Assembly (NCBI RefSeq): GCF_001750165.1
Contig: NZ_CP015412.1
Coordinates: forward strand, 930,001 to 994,000
DNA from: Pseudoalteromonas luteoviolacea
Lineage (GTDB): Bacteria > Pseudomonadota > Gammaproteobacteria > Enterobacterales > Alteromonadaceae
DNA length: 64,000 nucleotides
Direction: 5' to 3'
This document shows positions 1-9,821 of this stretch, in pieces (the stretch's first letter is position 1; every line of letters begins with the position of its first letter). A program made the position numbers and the translations under genes. Under the pieces are notes generated by a model. The model ran no database searches. It was not told the origin of the DNA and worked only from the letters and a program-made list of their open reading frames with translations.

Positions 1-2088
1 AAAGACCAAACGCAGGAGCTGGAGCGTGAAATAAACAGCTTGGAGCAAAATATTGCCAGTAAAAACAAGCAAATTAGCGAGCAAGAGAGGGTGCGAGCTC
101 AAGTCTATGCGGAGATGAAAAAAGTAGCAGGGGCTGACCCCAAAGCCGTCGAGTCTCAAAATGAGTTTTTAAAGCAGCAAATACAAGCTCGTATTGAAGA
201 GCTTGAAGCCCATAAGCGCAATCATGCACGGGCGAAATCACAATTAATTAAATCTCGTCAAGGTCTTAAAAATCTAGAGGCGCATTTCGAGTACTTTACC
301 ACAATGCAGTTTCATACTATCGAAAAGCCCATGAGCTTATATGACAGGTTTCAGCATTTGGCCAGTGTGCTCACAGGAGATTTACTGGAAGAAGTTGATA
401 TTGACGTTAATGACTATTACAACGGAAAGTTACCAGACGGTAAGTTACCGCTTAATTTTCAAGACAAAGCAAAACGGGCACAAGTGCAGCTAGAAAAACT
501 CGCGCGAGCAACCGAAGAATTTGATGATGAATATCATAAATCAAATCAAAGCGTTGCTGAGGCAGATTTAGTGATAGACGACCAACATACAGTAAAAAGT
601 CGACTTGACCACATCATCACGTTAGATGGTTCGTTAGATGAAGTACTTAGGCTCATCGATAAAAACCAAGTAGAGGCCCGGGTAGGCATAAAGCGATTGC
701 AAAAAACTATGCTGATGATAGATGAAAATGCGATTTCTGATTTACATTTGAAGAAGAAAAGTCAGGAAGGTTTATTGAAAAATAAAAAGGCCAGTGAGCT
801 AAAAGGCCTTTGGAATATTGAGGGTCTAGAGCATGAAAATGCGGCATTGAATCAGATGGCGAGTAAACGCATTAACCCAGAGGCATTTAATCGCGCACTC
901 AATGGCACCTTGGCCTTTGTGAGTATTTTTGAGGTAGTCAACGCATTTAAAGTGCTGACAGATAAAAACGCCAGTGGGTTGAGTACAACTTCGGCGGTGT
1001 TAGATTTGCTTGATGTCAGCCTAAACGTTGGCCTTAATATTTTGGAACGACGAGCAGGGTTACCCTCACCCAAGCAATGTTATGCTCTGCTCAGAAACAA
1101 GCCTGTACCACCAAGTGCGCTTTCAAAGCGGTTTTGGTGGATGTCTCAAATGACAGCGAAAGCGGTATTTGTTTTGTCAGCGAATGTTGCAACATTTTTG
1201 GCCGGCGCTGTCAGTACTTATGTGTCTTTTTATGAGATGAGTAAGGCAATGCGACGGGGAGATAATGCGCAGTTTATTGGTCATGGCCTGATGATGCTTG
1301 GCTTTGCTGGCATGACGACCTCTGCTGCACTGGGTATTGGGGTACTTACGATTAAAGCATTACAGACAGCGGCCATTGCTGCTTGTATATCTGGGTTGGC
1401 TATTTTTGGTTTGGTTCTTTTATTGATAGGCGCGGGGGTTGTGTGGGTATTTGCTGAAAAGCCCATTGAAGGGTGGTTAGAAGCATGTCATTGGGGGAAT
1501 GGACGTACACGCTTTAAAGATGATGAAAGCAACGACTCTACTGCTAGGGCATCGCAATGGAAGGACAAACCTGAGTTGGCTTTATTAGATTTATACAGCG
1601 CCTTGTATGGACCCAAATTAGAGATAGCCAATGACCCAAGGATGCAATATGTGCGTTACAAATTTTACGCGCCAATGGTACACCCCATTAACGGCGCAAG
1701 GGTAAAGCTGATGTGGCGGCGAACGACAGGGCCTGATAAGGAGTTTAAAGTACTCACTTATCATCAATTGAGTAAGTTAATGTCAAAAATTACGCTATTT
1801 CCTGCGCGAAAAGGTTGGCATTTTGATGTGAGTTATCACCGCTTAAGGCAGGTTTTAGGGCTGCCTTATAACAGCAGTATTGAGCTCAAGGGAGAATACA
1901 AAGTATATCCGCAAGGGGAAGGCGCTAAATTGGTTAAGGGGACTGAAACAGAGTTTATGCTGCCGTCGTATGTAAAACGCCAAGCAGAGTCATTCTGGGA
2001 GTCTTTTTTTGGCGAGGGTGAATATGAGCAAACTCAAGGGGGGATGTACTTACAAGAGGTGTTTTTACGTCCATCAAATCCTCGTTAG
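1..2088 (+). CDS. T6SS MIX/VasX-like pore-forming effector, A-type, 3' part (gene starts outside the window)
   Basis: The reading frame is open from base 1 and matches the complete paralogue at 5980-9798 from its residue ~578 onward, so only the C-terminal ~695 residues are visible. In order it has a coiled coil, a helical region, a variable patch (about 745-830), then hydrophobic segments at about 890-980 and 1160-1460 that would cross or insert into a membrane, and a tail of about 145 residues predicted to be mostly beta strand. The layout of coiled coil followed by late hydrophobic helices fits colicin-like pore formers such as VasX. Relative to 5980-9798 the differences cluster in the patch just before the first hydrophobic segment and within it; the rest is nearly identical. 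The alpha-group immunity gene starts 23 bp after the stop. The function is inferred from architecture and neighbours. Confidence 0.7.
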   Translation, partial: KDQTQELEREINSLEQNIASKNKQISEQERVRAQVYAEMKKVAGADPKAVESQNEFLKQQIQARIEELEAHKRNHARAKSQLIKSRQGLKNLEAHFEYFTTMQFHTIEKPMSLYDRFQHLASVLTGDLLEEVDIDVNDYYNGKLPDGKLPLNFQDKAKRAQVQLEKLARATEEFDDEYHKSNQSVAEADLVIDDQHTVKSRLDHIITLDGSLDEVLRLIDKNQVEARVGIKRLQKTMLMIDENAISDLHLKKKSQEGLLKNKKASELKGLWNIEGLEHENAALNQMASKRINPEAFNRALNGTLAFVSIFEVVNAFKVLTDKNASGLSTTSAVLDLLDVSLNVGLNILERRAGLPSPKQCYALLRNKPVPPSALSKRFWWMSQMTAKAVFVLSANVATFLAGAVSTYVSFYEMSKAMRRGDNAQFIGHGLMMLGFAGMTTSAALGIGVLTIKALQTAAIAACISGLAIFGLVLLLIGAGVVWVFAEKPIEGWLEACHWGNGRTRFKDDESNDSTARASQWKDKPELALLDLYSALYGPKLEIANDPRMQYVRYKFYAPMVHPINGARVKLMWRRTTGPDKEFKVLTYHQLSKLMSKITLFPARKGWHFDVSYHRLRQVLGLPYNSSIELKGEYKVYPQGEGAKLVKGTETEFMLPSYVKRQAESFWESFFGEGEYEQTQGGMYLQEVFLRPSNPR

Positions 2089-2111
2089 GAAATAATTGAA
2101 TAAGGATTATT

Positions 2112-3047
2112 ATGTCTCTAAATAAAGGTGAAAAACCAGTCAAATCTATCGAAGAAATGCTCGATGAATATGAAAAAGAAAAAGCAGCTGCAACGGGTGA
2201 GGATAAAAAAAGATTTGATGAAATAGAACAGAGAAGTGTAAATAATACAAAGTATTTTGAACAAGGCATTTACTATGAAGAATTATCAAAGCAGCATTTA
2301 CATCATCAATGTTACGAGGAGCGTTTAGCTAAAGCAGCCGAACTCAATGGTTGTGATTTCAAAAAATCACACTTGAAAAATGAGGCATTTGTTTCTCGAG
2401 AGCACACAGACATAGATCACCATATCGGCTGGTGCGATGGACAAGTGGTTGGTATAAGAAGAGCCCCAGGTATTTGGTTAGTGTGTATTTTTTTAAATGT
2501 GATTTTATTTGCGGTGGGCTTTGGGGGGCTGTTAATTGGTCTACTATCAGGACCGCTTTGGCTTATTGCGTTTTCTCCTTTGATGGTAGCCAGCCCCTGG
2601 GGGCTGTATAAGTTTTGGGAGAAGTTTGATTGGCTTGACAAGTTAGAGTTTAACCGCCATACAGGGCTAGTACGCACGTCCCATACTTTATTAAGGCGCC
2701 CTTTTTATATCCCCATAGAGGATATTGAGCTGTGCCAAGGCCCAGTTGTAAAAAATGCCCGTGGAAGTGGTGAGATACCCACAGGCAGTCTCGTACTTAC
2801 AAAATACCCTGCGAAGTTTTGGTGGCGCCCTTCTCTTGTTATTTTAGGTGGCATGGAAAAAGATCACTGGACAGCCATTATAAAGTTTATGGATATAAGC
2901 CAGCCAATACATATGGATGTTCACACAACCATAGAAGAGCATTTTCGTGATAATAAAAATGCCATGGGCACAGGCCCGTTTCCTGAATCGATGAAAAAGT
3001 ACTTGGATGCAGAGGATAAGCAGATAAACCGATTTGAGGTTTGGTAG
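2112..3047 (+). CDS. Putative T6SS immunity protein, alpha group, copy 1
   Basis: A 311-aa inner-membrane protein and the first of thirteen related genes. It has a charged N-terminal region with an H-L-H-H motif near residue 62 and a conserved N-G-C, then a hydrophobic hairpin at about 119-168 (two helices). A C-terminal cytoplasmic-looking domain follows, with conserved EFNRHTGLVR, a P-I-E-D-I-E stretch and a W-W-R-P motif. The fold may correspond to the Pfam DUF6708-type proteins found beside T6SS effectors, but that is from memory. It starts 23 bp after an A-type effector tail with a good AAGGA site, so it is the probable cognate immunity protein for that effector. Alpha-group markers are C-Q-G-P-V-V-K-N and the GSGEIPTGS segment. 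The closest relatives here are 9822-10760 and 27184-28125, which differ in residues ~38-58 and in the hairpin. Confidence 0.7.
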   Translation: MSLNKGEKPVKSIEEMLDEYEKEKAAATGEDKKRFDEIEQRSVNNTKYFEQGIYYEELSKQHLHHQCYEERLAKAAELNGCDFKKSHLKNEAFVSREHTDIDHHIGWCDGQVVGIRRAPGIWLVCIFLNVILFAVGFGGLLIGLLSGPLWLIAFSPLMVASPWGLYKFWEKFDWLDKLEFNRHTGLVRTSHTLLRRPFYIPIEDIELCQGPVVKNARGSGEIPTGSLVLTKYPAKFWWRPSLVILGGMEKDHWTAIIKFMDISQPIHMDVHTTIEEHFRDNKNAMGTGPFPESMKKYLDAEDKQINRFEVW

Positions 3048-3075
3048 CAAATAACGGAGATTTACAAATTTAAGG

Positions 3076-3963
3076 ATGAAGATGAGTCAAGAAGCGCTAA
3101 CAGAAGAAGAGATTAGAGAGCAGCAGCTGGAAGCAATGCGCTTGAGAAGTAGCAATGTTTCAAAATACACAGATTTAGGCTTTTATTATTTAGATTTATC
3201 AAAAGAGTATTTGCATCATAGTAACTATGAAGACCGTTTGGCTATGGCTGCAAAACTTAATGGTTGTGGATTTAAAGTAGCAAAACCCTTCAAAAGACCA
3301 TTTAGTGATAGAGAACATACTGATGAATTCCATCATATTGGCGATTGTGATGGACAAGTGGTGGCTTTGCGCAGAGCACCCGGCATTTGGCTTGTTTGTT
3401 TTTTTCTTTCTCTTTTTGGATTTTTTGGGGGGTTTGGCTTTTTTGTTTTTGGACTAATTACTGGGCCCGCTTGGTGGATTTTGGCAGGTATAGCATTATT
3501 TATTATCGGCCCTTGGTTGACTTATAAATTATGGGAACAGCTGGATTGGTTAGACAGAATTGAGTTTAACCGCCATACCGGACTTGTACGCACCTCACAT
3601 ACTTTGTTGCGACGGCCATTTTATGTCCCGATTGAAGATGTTGAAATGTGTGAAGGGCCAATCATTCAAGCGGCGAGAGGTGGAGGTGAGATGGGAACGG
3701 GTGGCTTAGTATTGACTAAGTACCCAGCTAAATTTTGGTGGCGGCCAACCATTGCTACTTTTGGGGGAATGGAAAGAGATCATTGGACAGCCATTTTGAA
3801 GTTTATGGATATTAATGAGCCGATACATCGAGATGTACATATATCAATAGAAGAGCATTATAAAAAAGATAAAAACGCTATGGGCACGGGCCCTTTTCCT
3901 GAAGTGATGAAAAAGTATATTGATCCAGAAGACAAGCAAGTAAGCCGCTGGAAGGTTTGGTAG
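3076..3963 (+). CDS. Putative T6SS immunity protein, beta group, copy 1
   Basis: A 295-aa paralogue with the hydrophobic hairpin at about 103-152 and beta-group markers (M-C-E-G-P-I-I-Q-A-A-R-G-G-G-E-M). Two in-frame ATGs lie at 3076 and 3082. The AAGGA Shine-Dalgarno overlaps the first and sits 5 nt before the second, so 3082 is the likelier start. There is no B-type effector directly upstream, so it looks like a stored or orphan immunity gene. The 28-bp spacer before it recurs before 4992, 17937 and 24638, marking a duplicated cassette boundary. The N-terminal half is nearly identical to 17937-18824. Confidence 0.65.
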   Translation: MKMSQEALTEEEIREQQLEAMRLRSSNVSKYTDLGFYYLDLSKEYLHHSNYEDRLAMAAKLNGCGFKVAKPFKRPFSDREHTDEFHHIGDCDGQVVALRRAPGIWLVCFFLSLFGFFGGFGFFVFGLITGPAWWILAGIALFIIGPWLTYKLWEQLDWLDRIEFNRHTGLVRTSHTLLRRPFYVPIEDVEMCEGPIIQAARGGGEMGTGGLVLTKYPAKFWWRPTIATFGGMERDHWTAILKFMDINEPIHRDVHISIEEHYKKDKNAMGTGPFPEVMKKYIDPEDKQVSRWKVW

Positions 3964-3976
3964 CGGGCTCGATTAC

Positions 3977-4963
3977 ATGATGAACTCCAAAGAAGAGTTG
4001 TCAAATGACAATACAAAAAGCTCGAAAATAGATGGAGAGACACGGCAAGAATACAAAAAAAGTACTGAGCAAATTAGGGCTGAGGTGGAAGAACTGGAGA
4101 GAAATGCCACAGGTGAAGACAAAGAATATTTTGAGTTACTGGAAGTAAGGAGAAAGAATCGTGTTTCTTATCGAAAATCTAACGTTTTTTACGAAGACGT
4201 GCCAAAAGGCCACCTCCATCACCAGACATATGAGCAACGTCTTGCAAAAGCTGCACAGTTAAACGGCTGTGGGTTTAAAGAAGCTAAGCCATTTAAAAAG
4301 CCGTTTTCATCGCGGGAGCACCATGGTACGGATAATCACATTGGCTGGTGCGATGGACAAATTGTTGTGATCCGCAGAGCACCATTTTGGGGCGGGTTTT
4401 GTTTTTTATGGTGCCTCCTATTTATGTATATGGGGATTTATGGTGTTGTTAATATAGTCTTTGTTTGGGATTTTTCGTACTCACATTTAATCCCCGTGAG
4501 TATATTAGGTCCCATGGCGGTCTACAAAGTCTGGGAGTGGGGGGCATGGATAGATAAAATCGAATTTAATCGCCACACCGGATTGGTGCGTATGCCTTTT
4601 TCATTTCTGAGACGACGTTTTTATGTGCCAATTGAAGACATAGAGCTGTGTGAAGGCCCTGTGGTACAAGCCGCAAGAGGCGGCGGAGAAATGGCCACAG
4701 GCAGCCTAGTGTTAACCAAATACCCTAAGCGTTACTGGTTTAGGCCAACCATTACGGTATTTGGTGGGATGGAGCAAGAGCATTGGGCCAGCATTGTAAG
4801 GTTTATGGATATTTCTCAGCCAATACATCGTAATATACATAGAACAATTGAAGACCATTTTCGTGATAATAAAAATGCCATGGGCACAGGCCCGTTTCCT
4901 GAATCAATGAAAAAGTACTTGGATGCAGAGGATAAGCAGATAAACCGATTTGAGGTTTGGTAG
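3977..4963 (+). CDS. Putative T6SS immunity protein, gamma group, copy 1
   Basis: A 328-aa paralogue with a distinct hydrophobic region (about 136-186, beginning F-W-G-G-F) and gamma markers: H-H-G-T-D-N-H, L-V-R-M-P-F-S-F and K-R-Y-W-F-R-P in place of the alpha and beta motifs. Its N-terminus is longer than that of other copies. The last ~32 residues are of the alpha type (ending N-R-F-E-V-W), which suggests exchange of the 3' end between groups. It starts 13 bp after the previous stop and is probably co-transcribed. No intact C-type effector is present in the window, so this copy is an orphan here. Confidence 0.62.
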   Translation: MMNSKEELSNDNTKSSKIDGETRQEYKKSTEQIRAEVEELERNATGEDKEYFELLEVRRKNRVSYRKSNVFYEDVPKGHLHHQTYEQRLAKAAQLNGCGFKEAKPFKKPFSSREHHGTDNHIGWCDGQIVVIRRAPFWGGFCFLWCLLFMYMGIYGVVNIVFVWDFSYSHLIPVSILGPMAVYKVWEWGAWIDKIEFNRHTGLVRMPFSFLRRRFYVPIEDIELCEGPVVQAARGGGEMATGSLVLTKYPKRYWFRPTITVFGGMEQEHWASIVRFMDISQPIHRNIHRTIEDHFRDNKNAMGTGPFPESMKKYLDAEDKQINRFEVW

Positions 4964-4991
4964 CAAATAACGGAGATTTACAAATTTAAGG

Positions 4992-5888
4992 ATGAAGATT
5001 AGTCAAGAAGCGCAAACAGAAGAAGCATGCCAACAAGCGTATAAACAAATTTACGATGAGATTGATAAGCGAGCAGATAACGTTAAAAAATACAAAGCTC
5101 AGCAAATCTATTATACAGAGTTATCGAAAGCGCATTTGCATGAGAAAAGCTACGAGGAACGTTTGGCATTGGCATCATCATTAAATGGTTGTGAGTTCAA
5201 AACTGCTAAGCCTTATAAAAAAGCTTTCTCCTCAAGGGTACATACTGACCATTTTCATCACATTGGAAATTGTGATGGACAAGTATTGGCTTTGCGCAGG
5301 GCGCCCGGAATTTGGCTTATTTGTTTATTCCTTTCCGTTCTTTTTTTCCCCGCAGGGCTTGGTTTTTTCTTTGAGGGAGTATTCCATGGCCCTAATTGGT
5401 TAATGCCAGCTGCGTTAGTGCTTTTTTGTATTGGCCCTTGGCTGACTTATAAATTATGGGAACAGCTGGACTGGTTAGACAAGATTGAGTTTAACCGCCA
5501 TACCGGACTTGTGCGCACCTCACATACTTTATTGCGACGGCCATTTTATGTCCCGATTGAAGATGTTGAAATGTGTGAAGGGCCAATCATTCAAGCGGCG
5601 AGAGGTGGAGGTGAGATGGGAACGGGTGGCTTAGTATTGACTAAGTACCCAGCTAAATTTTGGTGGCGGCCAACCATTGCTACTTTTGGGGGAATGGAAA
5701 GAGATCATTGGACAGCCATTTTGAAGTTTATGGATATCAATGAGCCGATACATGAAGACGTACATGAATCAATAGAAAAGCATTACAAAAAAGATAAAAA
5801 CGCCATGGGCACAGGCCCGTTTCCTGAAGTGATGAAAAAGTATATTGATCCAGAAGACAAGCAAGTAAGCCGCTGGAATGTATGGTAG
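4992..5888 (+). CDS. Putative T6SS immunity protein, beta group, copy 2
   Basis: A 298-aa beta-group protein. The hydrophobic hairpin (about 103-153) carries the variant G-V-F-H-G-P-N-W that is also found in 17024 and 24638. Its start region is degenerate. In the sister genes the Shine-Dalgarno is followed 5 nt later by ATG, but here that codon is ATT, leaving only the ATG at 4992, which overlaps the AAGG site. Translation may therefore be weak or start at a non-standard codon. It is the last gene before the leader of the effector at 5980. Confidence 0.6.
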   Translation: MKISQEAQTEEACQQAYKQIYDEIDKRADNVKKYKAQQIYYTELSKAHLHEKSYEERLALASSLNGCEFKTAKPYKKAFSSRVHTDHFHHIGNCDGQVLALRRAPGIWLICLFLSVLFFPAGLGFFFEGVFHGPNWLMPAALVLFCIGPWLTYKLWEQLDWLDKIEFNRHTGLVRTSHTLLRRPFYVPIEDVEMCEGPIIQAARGGGEMGTGGLVLTKYPAKFWWRPTIATFGGMERDHWTAILKFMDINEPIHEDVHESIEKHYKKDKNAMGTGPFPEVMKKYIDPEDKQVSRWNVW

Positions 5889-5979
5889 TTAGAAACCGTA
5901 AAAATACACTTCAACTAAAGTAGAAGCTTTTTGAATGAAAAAGCACCAGTAGTATTTTATAGATCAAGGAAAAGATCGG
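5889..5979 (+). promoter_or_regulatory. Effector leader, copy 1, with hairpin 5926-5944
   Basis: A 91-bp stretch between an immunity stop and the effector ATG, repeated base for base at 11909-11999 and 18825-18915. It holds a 7-bp perfect hairpin (GCTTTTT, loop GAATG, AAAAAGC) and an AAGGA site 9 nt before the ATG. The hairpin lacks a following T run, so it is not a standard terminator. It may act as an mRNA leader structure or separate the immunity from the effector transcript. The function is inferred from conservation only. Confidence 0.5.
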
Positions 5980-8900
5980 ATGACAAGTACAGCTCCCACT
6001 AGCGTCAATGAGCAAGGCGCTTATCGCGAATTGGTGTTTGAAGGCTATGCCAGTGACTCAGAGCAAGTCTCATTGATGATCAAAGATTACAGCGAAGATC
6101 AGGCTAAAACCGGTTTTTATAAAATTCCACTGGGCTTTGCCAACACCACACAAAACAATAACAACGCCGATGTTGAGTTGGTGTACATTTACCCCTTGTG
6201 TGAGTGCACCCCAGATGGCGCCGCTGAGCGCAAACTAACGAACTTAAGACCCGGATATTTATACATTTATGTGGACGGTCACTTATGGCGCGAGCTGGAA
6301 GTCACAGAGCACGAAGAAGAAGACATTTCTTATTTTAAAGATGTGAACCTCGCGTACCAAAAAGGCCCGCAAGCGTGGCGCATTGATGAGCACGGCCAAG
6401 TTGGTGAGCGCGTGGCAACGGGTGAGCAGCTCAAGCAAGTTTTGGTGCCCAATAAATTGTATGGTCAGCCATGCCGAGTAGAAATTGCATTCAGTGAAAC
6501 TCAGTGGTGCTGGCGGCAAATTGAAGCCTTTGGCGGCATGAGCGAAAACGATCCGCGCTTAAACTATGGGCCAAGCGTAAAGCCGGGCACCAATGATGAC
6601 GCCGCCAGCGAGCGCCGCAGACAACGTATGCAAGTGCTTGATAAATTGGGTAACTATGCACAAGGCTACAGCAATGATGAGGCGCCACAGCACATCCCGC
6701 TACCGCGTATGCCAAAAAATGGCCTGCACCGCCCGGTATTAAAAGACCCAATCGGCGTAGCCCGTTATCTTGCCGCTGAAATCGTCTCAGAGCGTAAAAA
6801 CATCCAGCAATTGTCGATGGAGTCTATCAAAGGCGCGCCCCTCACCCCAGATGATTTTGAAGACTTTGCACCAGAGCAAAAAAACATTTCTAAACATGTG
6901 CTGGCGACCACCATTCAGTCGCAGTTTTTTGCGTTTCCCAATACCACCCAGCAAAAAGTGGACCTTGGCATGTCGGTCTCTGAGCATGAGCAAGACATGG
7001 CACAAAACTACAAAAGCTGGGTGCGCGCTGGTTTTTCAAAGTATGAGTTTAGACGCTACTTAAAAACCGAACAGGCACTGACCTCTGCCCGCGCCATCAA
7101 TGTGCAAAAGTCATTTGGCTTTGACCATATCACCCGCGAAGACGAGCCAATGAGTTTTTATCAAGCGGTGAAGGACTATGGCTATTACGAAGATGTAAGA
7201 CGTAACTTTGTGTATGAGCTGATAAGCGATGTCACCGCGCCTTACACTGATCTCACCAAAACCTTAATTGAAAGCTTTTTAGTACATGACTCAGATTTTA
7301 CGGCTGCCAAGCAAATAGACGAAGAGGACATGGGCCAAGAGCTGATGTTAAAAGTACTAGGCACGCATCCCCTAGATACTGAAAACGCAGCCAACAGTTT
7401 AAAGCTGACCGCGCTGATGTATCCTAAAAAGACCGGCACTGCATTGAGCGATTATGAGTGCGCACGCAGAGAAAGCAGTGACCCATTTGATACGGTTTTT
7501 TCAGTTGAATTACAGCAACAAATTCAGCAAGACATAGACGAAGGCTTAATGTCTGGCGAGCAGCGCGAATTTTGGCGCCGTGCTTCGCAAATGATTTGGG
7601 GGGTGCTGGCGATTAGTTTTTCAGTTCCCACTAGTTACTATGCAATGGGAGGCGCTGGTGCGGATATAAAAGCCAGTGCTAAAAATCGCAATGAGTTAGA
7701 GCAGCAGCTAAAAGACCAAACGCAGGAGCTGGAGCGTGAAATAAACAGCTTGGAGCAAAATATTGCCAGTAAAAACAAGCAAATTAGCGAGCAAGAGCGG
7801 GTGAGAGCTCAAGTATATGCGGAGATGAAAAAAGTAGCAGGGGCTGACCCCAAAGCCGTCGAGTCTCAAAATGAGTTTTTAAAGCAGCAAATACAAGCTC
7901 GTATTGAAGAGCTTGAAGCCCATAAGCGCAATCATGCACGGGCGAAATCACAATTAATTAAATCTCGTCAAGGTCTTAAAAATCTAGAGGCGCATTTCGA
8001 GTACTTTACCACAATGCAGTTTCATACTATCGAAAAGCCCATGAGCTTATATGACAGGTTTCAGCATTTGGCCAGTGTGCTCACAGGAGATTTACTGGAA
8101 GAAGTTGATATTGACGTTAATGACTATTACAACGGAAAGTTACCAGACGGTAAGTTACCGCTTAATTTTCAAGACAAAGCAAAACGGGCACAAGCGCAGC
8201 TAGAAAAACTCGCGCGAGCAACCGAAGAATTTGATGATGAATATCATAAATCAAATCAAAGCGTTGCTGAGGCAGATTTAGTGATAGACGACCAACATAC
8301 AGTAAAAAGCCGACTTGACCACATCATCACGTTAGATGGTTCGCTAGATGAAGTACTTAGGCTCATCGATAAAAACCAAGTAGAGGCCCGGGTAGGCATA
8401 AAGCGATTGCAAAAAACTATGCTGATGATAGATGAAAATGCGATTTCAGATTTGAGAACTGAACGAGACAATCAGCAAGAAACTTTAGATAAAAGAAGAG
8501 AAAGCCAATTTGAAAGCAAATGGAACCTAGAAGGCCTAGCTCACGAAAATGAAGCGTTAAATAATATGGCTAATAAGCGTATTAGCCCAGAGGTATTTAA
8601 TCGCGCACTCAATGGCACCTTGGCCTTTGTGAGTATTTTTGAGGTGATCAATGCGTTTAAAGTGCTGACAGACAAAAACGCCAGTGGGTTGAGTAAAACT
8701 TCGGCGGTGTTAGATTTGTTTGATATTGGAGTTAATGTTGGCCTTAACATAGTCGAGAGAAGAGCAGGCCTCCCCTCACCCAAGCAATGTTATGCTCTGC
8801 TCAGAAATAAACCTGTGCCACCGAGTGCGCTTTCAAAGCGGTTTTGGTGGATGTCCCAAATGAAGGCCAAAGCTGTTTTCGTTTTAGCAGGCAATGTATT

Positions 8901-9798
8901 TACGTTTTTGGCCGGCGCAGTCAGTACCTATGTGTCTTTTTATGAGATGAGTAAGGCAATGCGACGGGGAGATAATTCGCAGTTTATTGGTCATGGCCTG
9001 ATGATGCTTGGTTTTGCTGGCATGACGACCTCTGCTGCACTGGGTGTTGGGGTACTTACGATTAAAGCATTACAGACAGCGGCCATTGCTGCCTGTATAT
9101 CTGGGTTGGCTATTTTTGGTTTGGTTCTTTTATTGATAGGCGCTGGGGTTGTGTGGGTATTTGCTGAAAAGCCCATTGAAGGGTGGTTAGAAGCATGTCA
9201 TTGGGGGAATGGACGTACACGCTTTAAAGATGACGAAAGCAACGACTCTACTGCTAGAGCGTCGCAGTGGAAGGACAAACCTGAATTGGCTTTGTTAGAT
9301 TTATACAGTGCTTTATATGGACCTAAATTAGAGATAGCCAATGACCCAAGGATGCAATATGTGCGCTACAAATTTTACGCGCCAATGGTACACCCCATTA
9401 ACGGTGCAAGGGTAAAACTGATGTGGCGGCGAACGACAGGGCCTGATAAGGAATTTAAAGTACTCACTTATCATCAATTGAGTAAGTTAATGTCAAAAAT
9501 TACGTTACTTCCAGCTCGGAAAGGTTGGCATTTTGATGTGAGTTATTACCGTATAAGGCAGGTTTTAGGGCTGCCTTATAACAGCAGTATTGAGCTCAAG
9601 GGAGAATACAAAGTATATCCGCAAGGGGAAGGCGCTAAATTGGTTGAGGGGACTGAAACAGAGTTTATGCTGCCGTCGTATGTCAAACGCCAAGCAGAAT
9701 CATTCTGGGAGTCTTTTTTTGGCGAGGGTGAGTATGAACAAACTCAAGGGGGGATGTATTTACAAGAGGTATTTTTACGTCCTTCAAATCCTCGTTAG
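5980..9798 (+). CDS. T6SS MIX/VasX-like pore-forming effector, A-type, complete
   Basis: A 1272-aa protein without a signal peptide, as expected for T6SS cargo. Residues 89-97 (L-R-P-G-Y-L-Y-I-Y) fit the MIX core hRxGhhYhh, and the same region resembles VasX-type N-termini. A module of ~535 residues that is nearly invariant in all three effectors with a visible start ends at R-E-F-W-R-R-A-S. A coiled coil follows (~560-620), then helical regions, a variable patch (~824-850), hydrophobic segments at ~873-895, 960-985 and 1003-1060, and a beta-rich tail from ~1127. This resembles a colicin-like toxin acting on the inner membrane of the target cell. No catalytic motif was seen. The alpha immunity gene follows after 23 bp. 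The effector call rests on motif and context; the pore activity is inference. Confidence 0.72.
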   Translation: MTSTAPTSVNEQGAYRELVFEGYASDSEQVSLMIKDYSEDQAKTGFYKIPLGFANTTQNNNNADVELVYIYPLCECTPDGAAERKLTNLRPGYLYIYVDGHLWRELEVTEHEEEDISYFKDVNLAYQKGPQAWRIDEHGQVGERVATGEQLKQVLVPNKLYGQPCRVEIAFSETQWCWRQIEAFGGMSENDPRLNYGPSVKPGTNDDAASERRRQRMQVLDKLGNYAQGYSNDEAPQHIPLPRMPKNGLHRPVLKDPIGVARYLAAEIVSERKNIQQLSMESIKGAPLTPDDFEDFAPEQKNISKHVLATTIQSQFFAFPNTTQQKVDLGMSVSEHEQDMAQNYKSWVRAGFSKYEFRRYLKTEQALTSARAINVQKSFGFDHITREDEPMSFYQAVKDYGYYEDVRRNFVYELISDVTAPYTDLTKTLIESFLVHDSDFTAAKQIDEEDMGQELMLKVLGTHPLDTENAANSLKLTALMYPKKTGTALSDYECARRESSDPFDTVFSVELQQQIQQDIDEGLMSGEQREFWRRASQMIWGVLAISFSVPTSYYAMGGAGADIKASAKNRNELEQQLKDQTQELEREINSLEQNIASKNKQISEQERVRAQVYAEMKKVAGADPKAVESQNEFLKQQIQARIEELEAHKRNHARAKSQLIKSRQGLKNLEAHFEYFTTMQFHTIEKPMSLYDRFQHLASVLTGDLLEEVDIDVNDYYNGKLPDGKLPLNFQDKAKRAQAQLEKLARATEEFDDEYHKSNQSVAEADLVIDDQHTVKSRLDHIITLDGSLDEVLRLIDKNQVEARVGIKRLQKTMLMIDENAISDLRTERDNQQETLDKRRESQFESKWNLEGLAHENEALNNMANKRISPEVFNRALNGTLAFVSIFEVINAFKVLTDKNASGLSKTSAVLDLFDIGVNVGLNIVERRAGLPSPKQCYALLRNKPVPPSALSKRFWWMSQMKAKAVFVLAGNVFTFLAGAVSTYVSFYEMSKAMRRGDNSQFIGHGLMMLGFAGMTTSAALGVGVLTIKALQTAAIAACISGLAIFGLVLLLIGAGVVWVFAEKPIEGWLEACHWGNGRTRFKDDESNDSTARASQWKDKPELALLDLYSALYGPKLEIANDPRMQYVRYKFYAPMVHPINGARVKLMWRRTTGPDKEFKVLTYHQLSKLMSKITLLPARKGWHFDVSYYRIRQVLGLPYNSSIELKGEYKVYPQGEGAKLVEGTETEFMLPSYVKRQAESFWESFFGEGEYEQTQGGMYLQEVFLRPSNPR

Positions 9799-9821
9799 GT
9801 ATTAATCGAATAAGGATTATT

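Noticed and set aside
5185..5403. Small plus-strand ORF inside an immunity gene
   Set aside because: It is an out-of-frame shadow of the conserved paralogous coding frame.
6491..6751. Minus-strand ORFs that recur inside each effector
   Set aside because: They persist only because the effector copies are nearly identical; composition is that of an antisense shadow and there are no ribosome sites.
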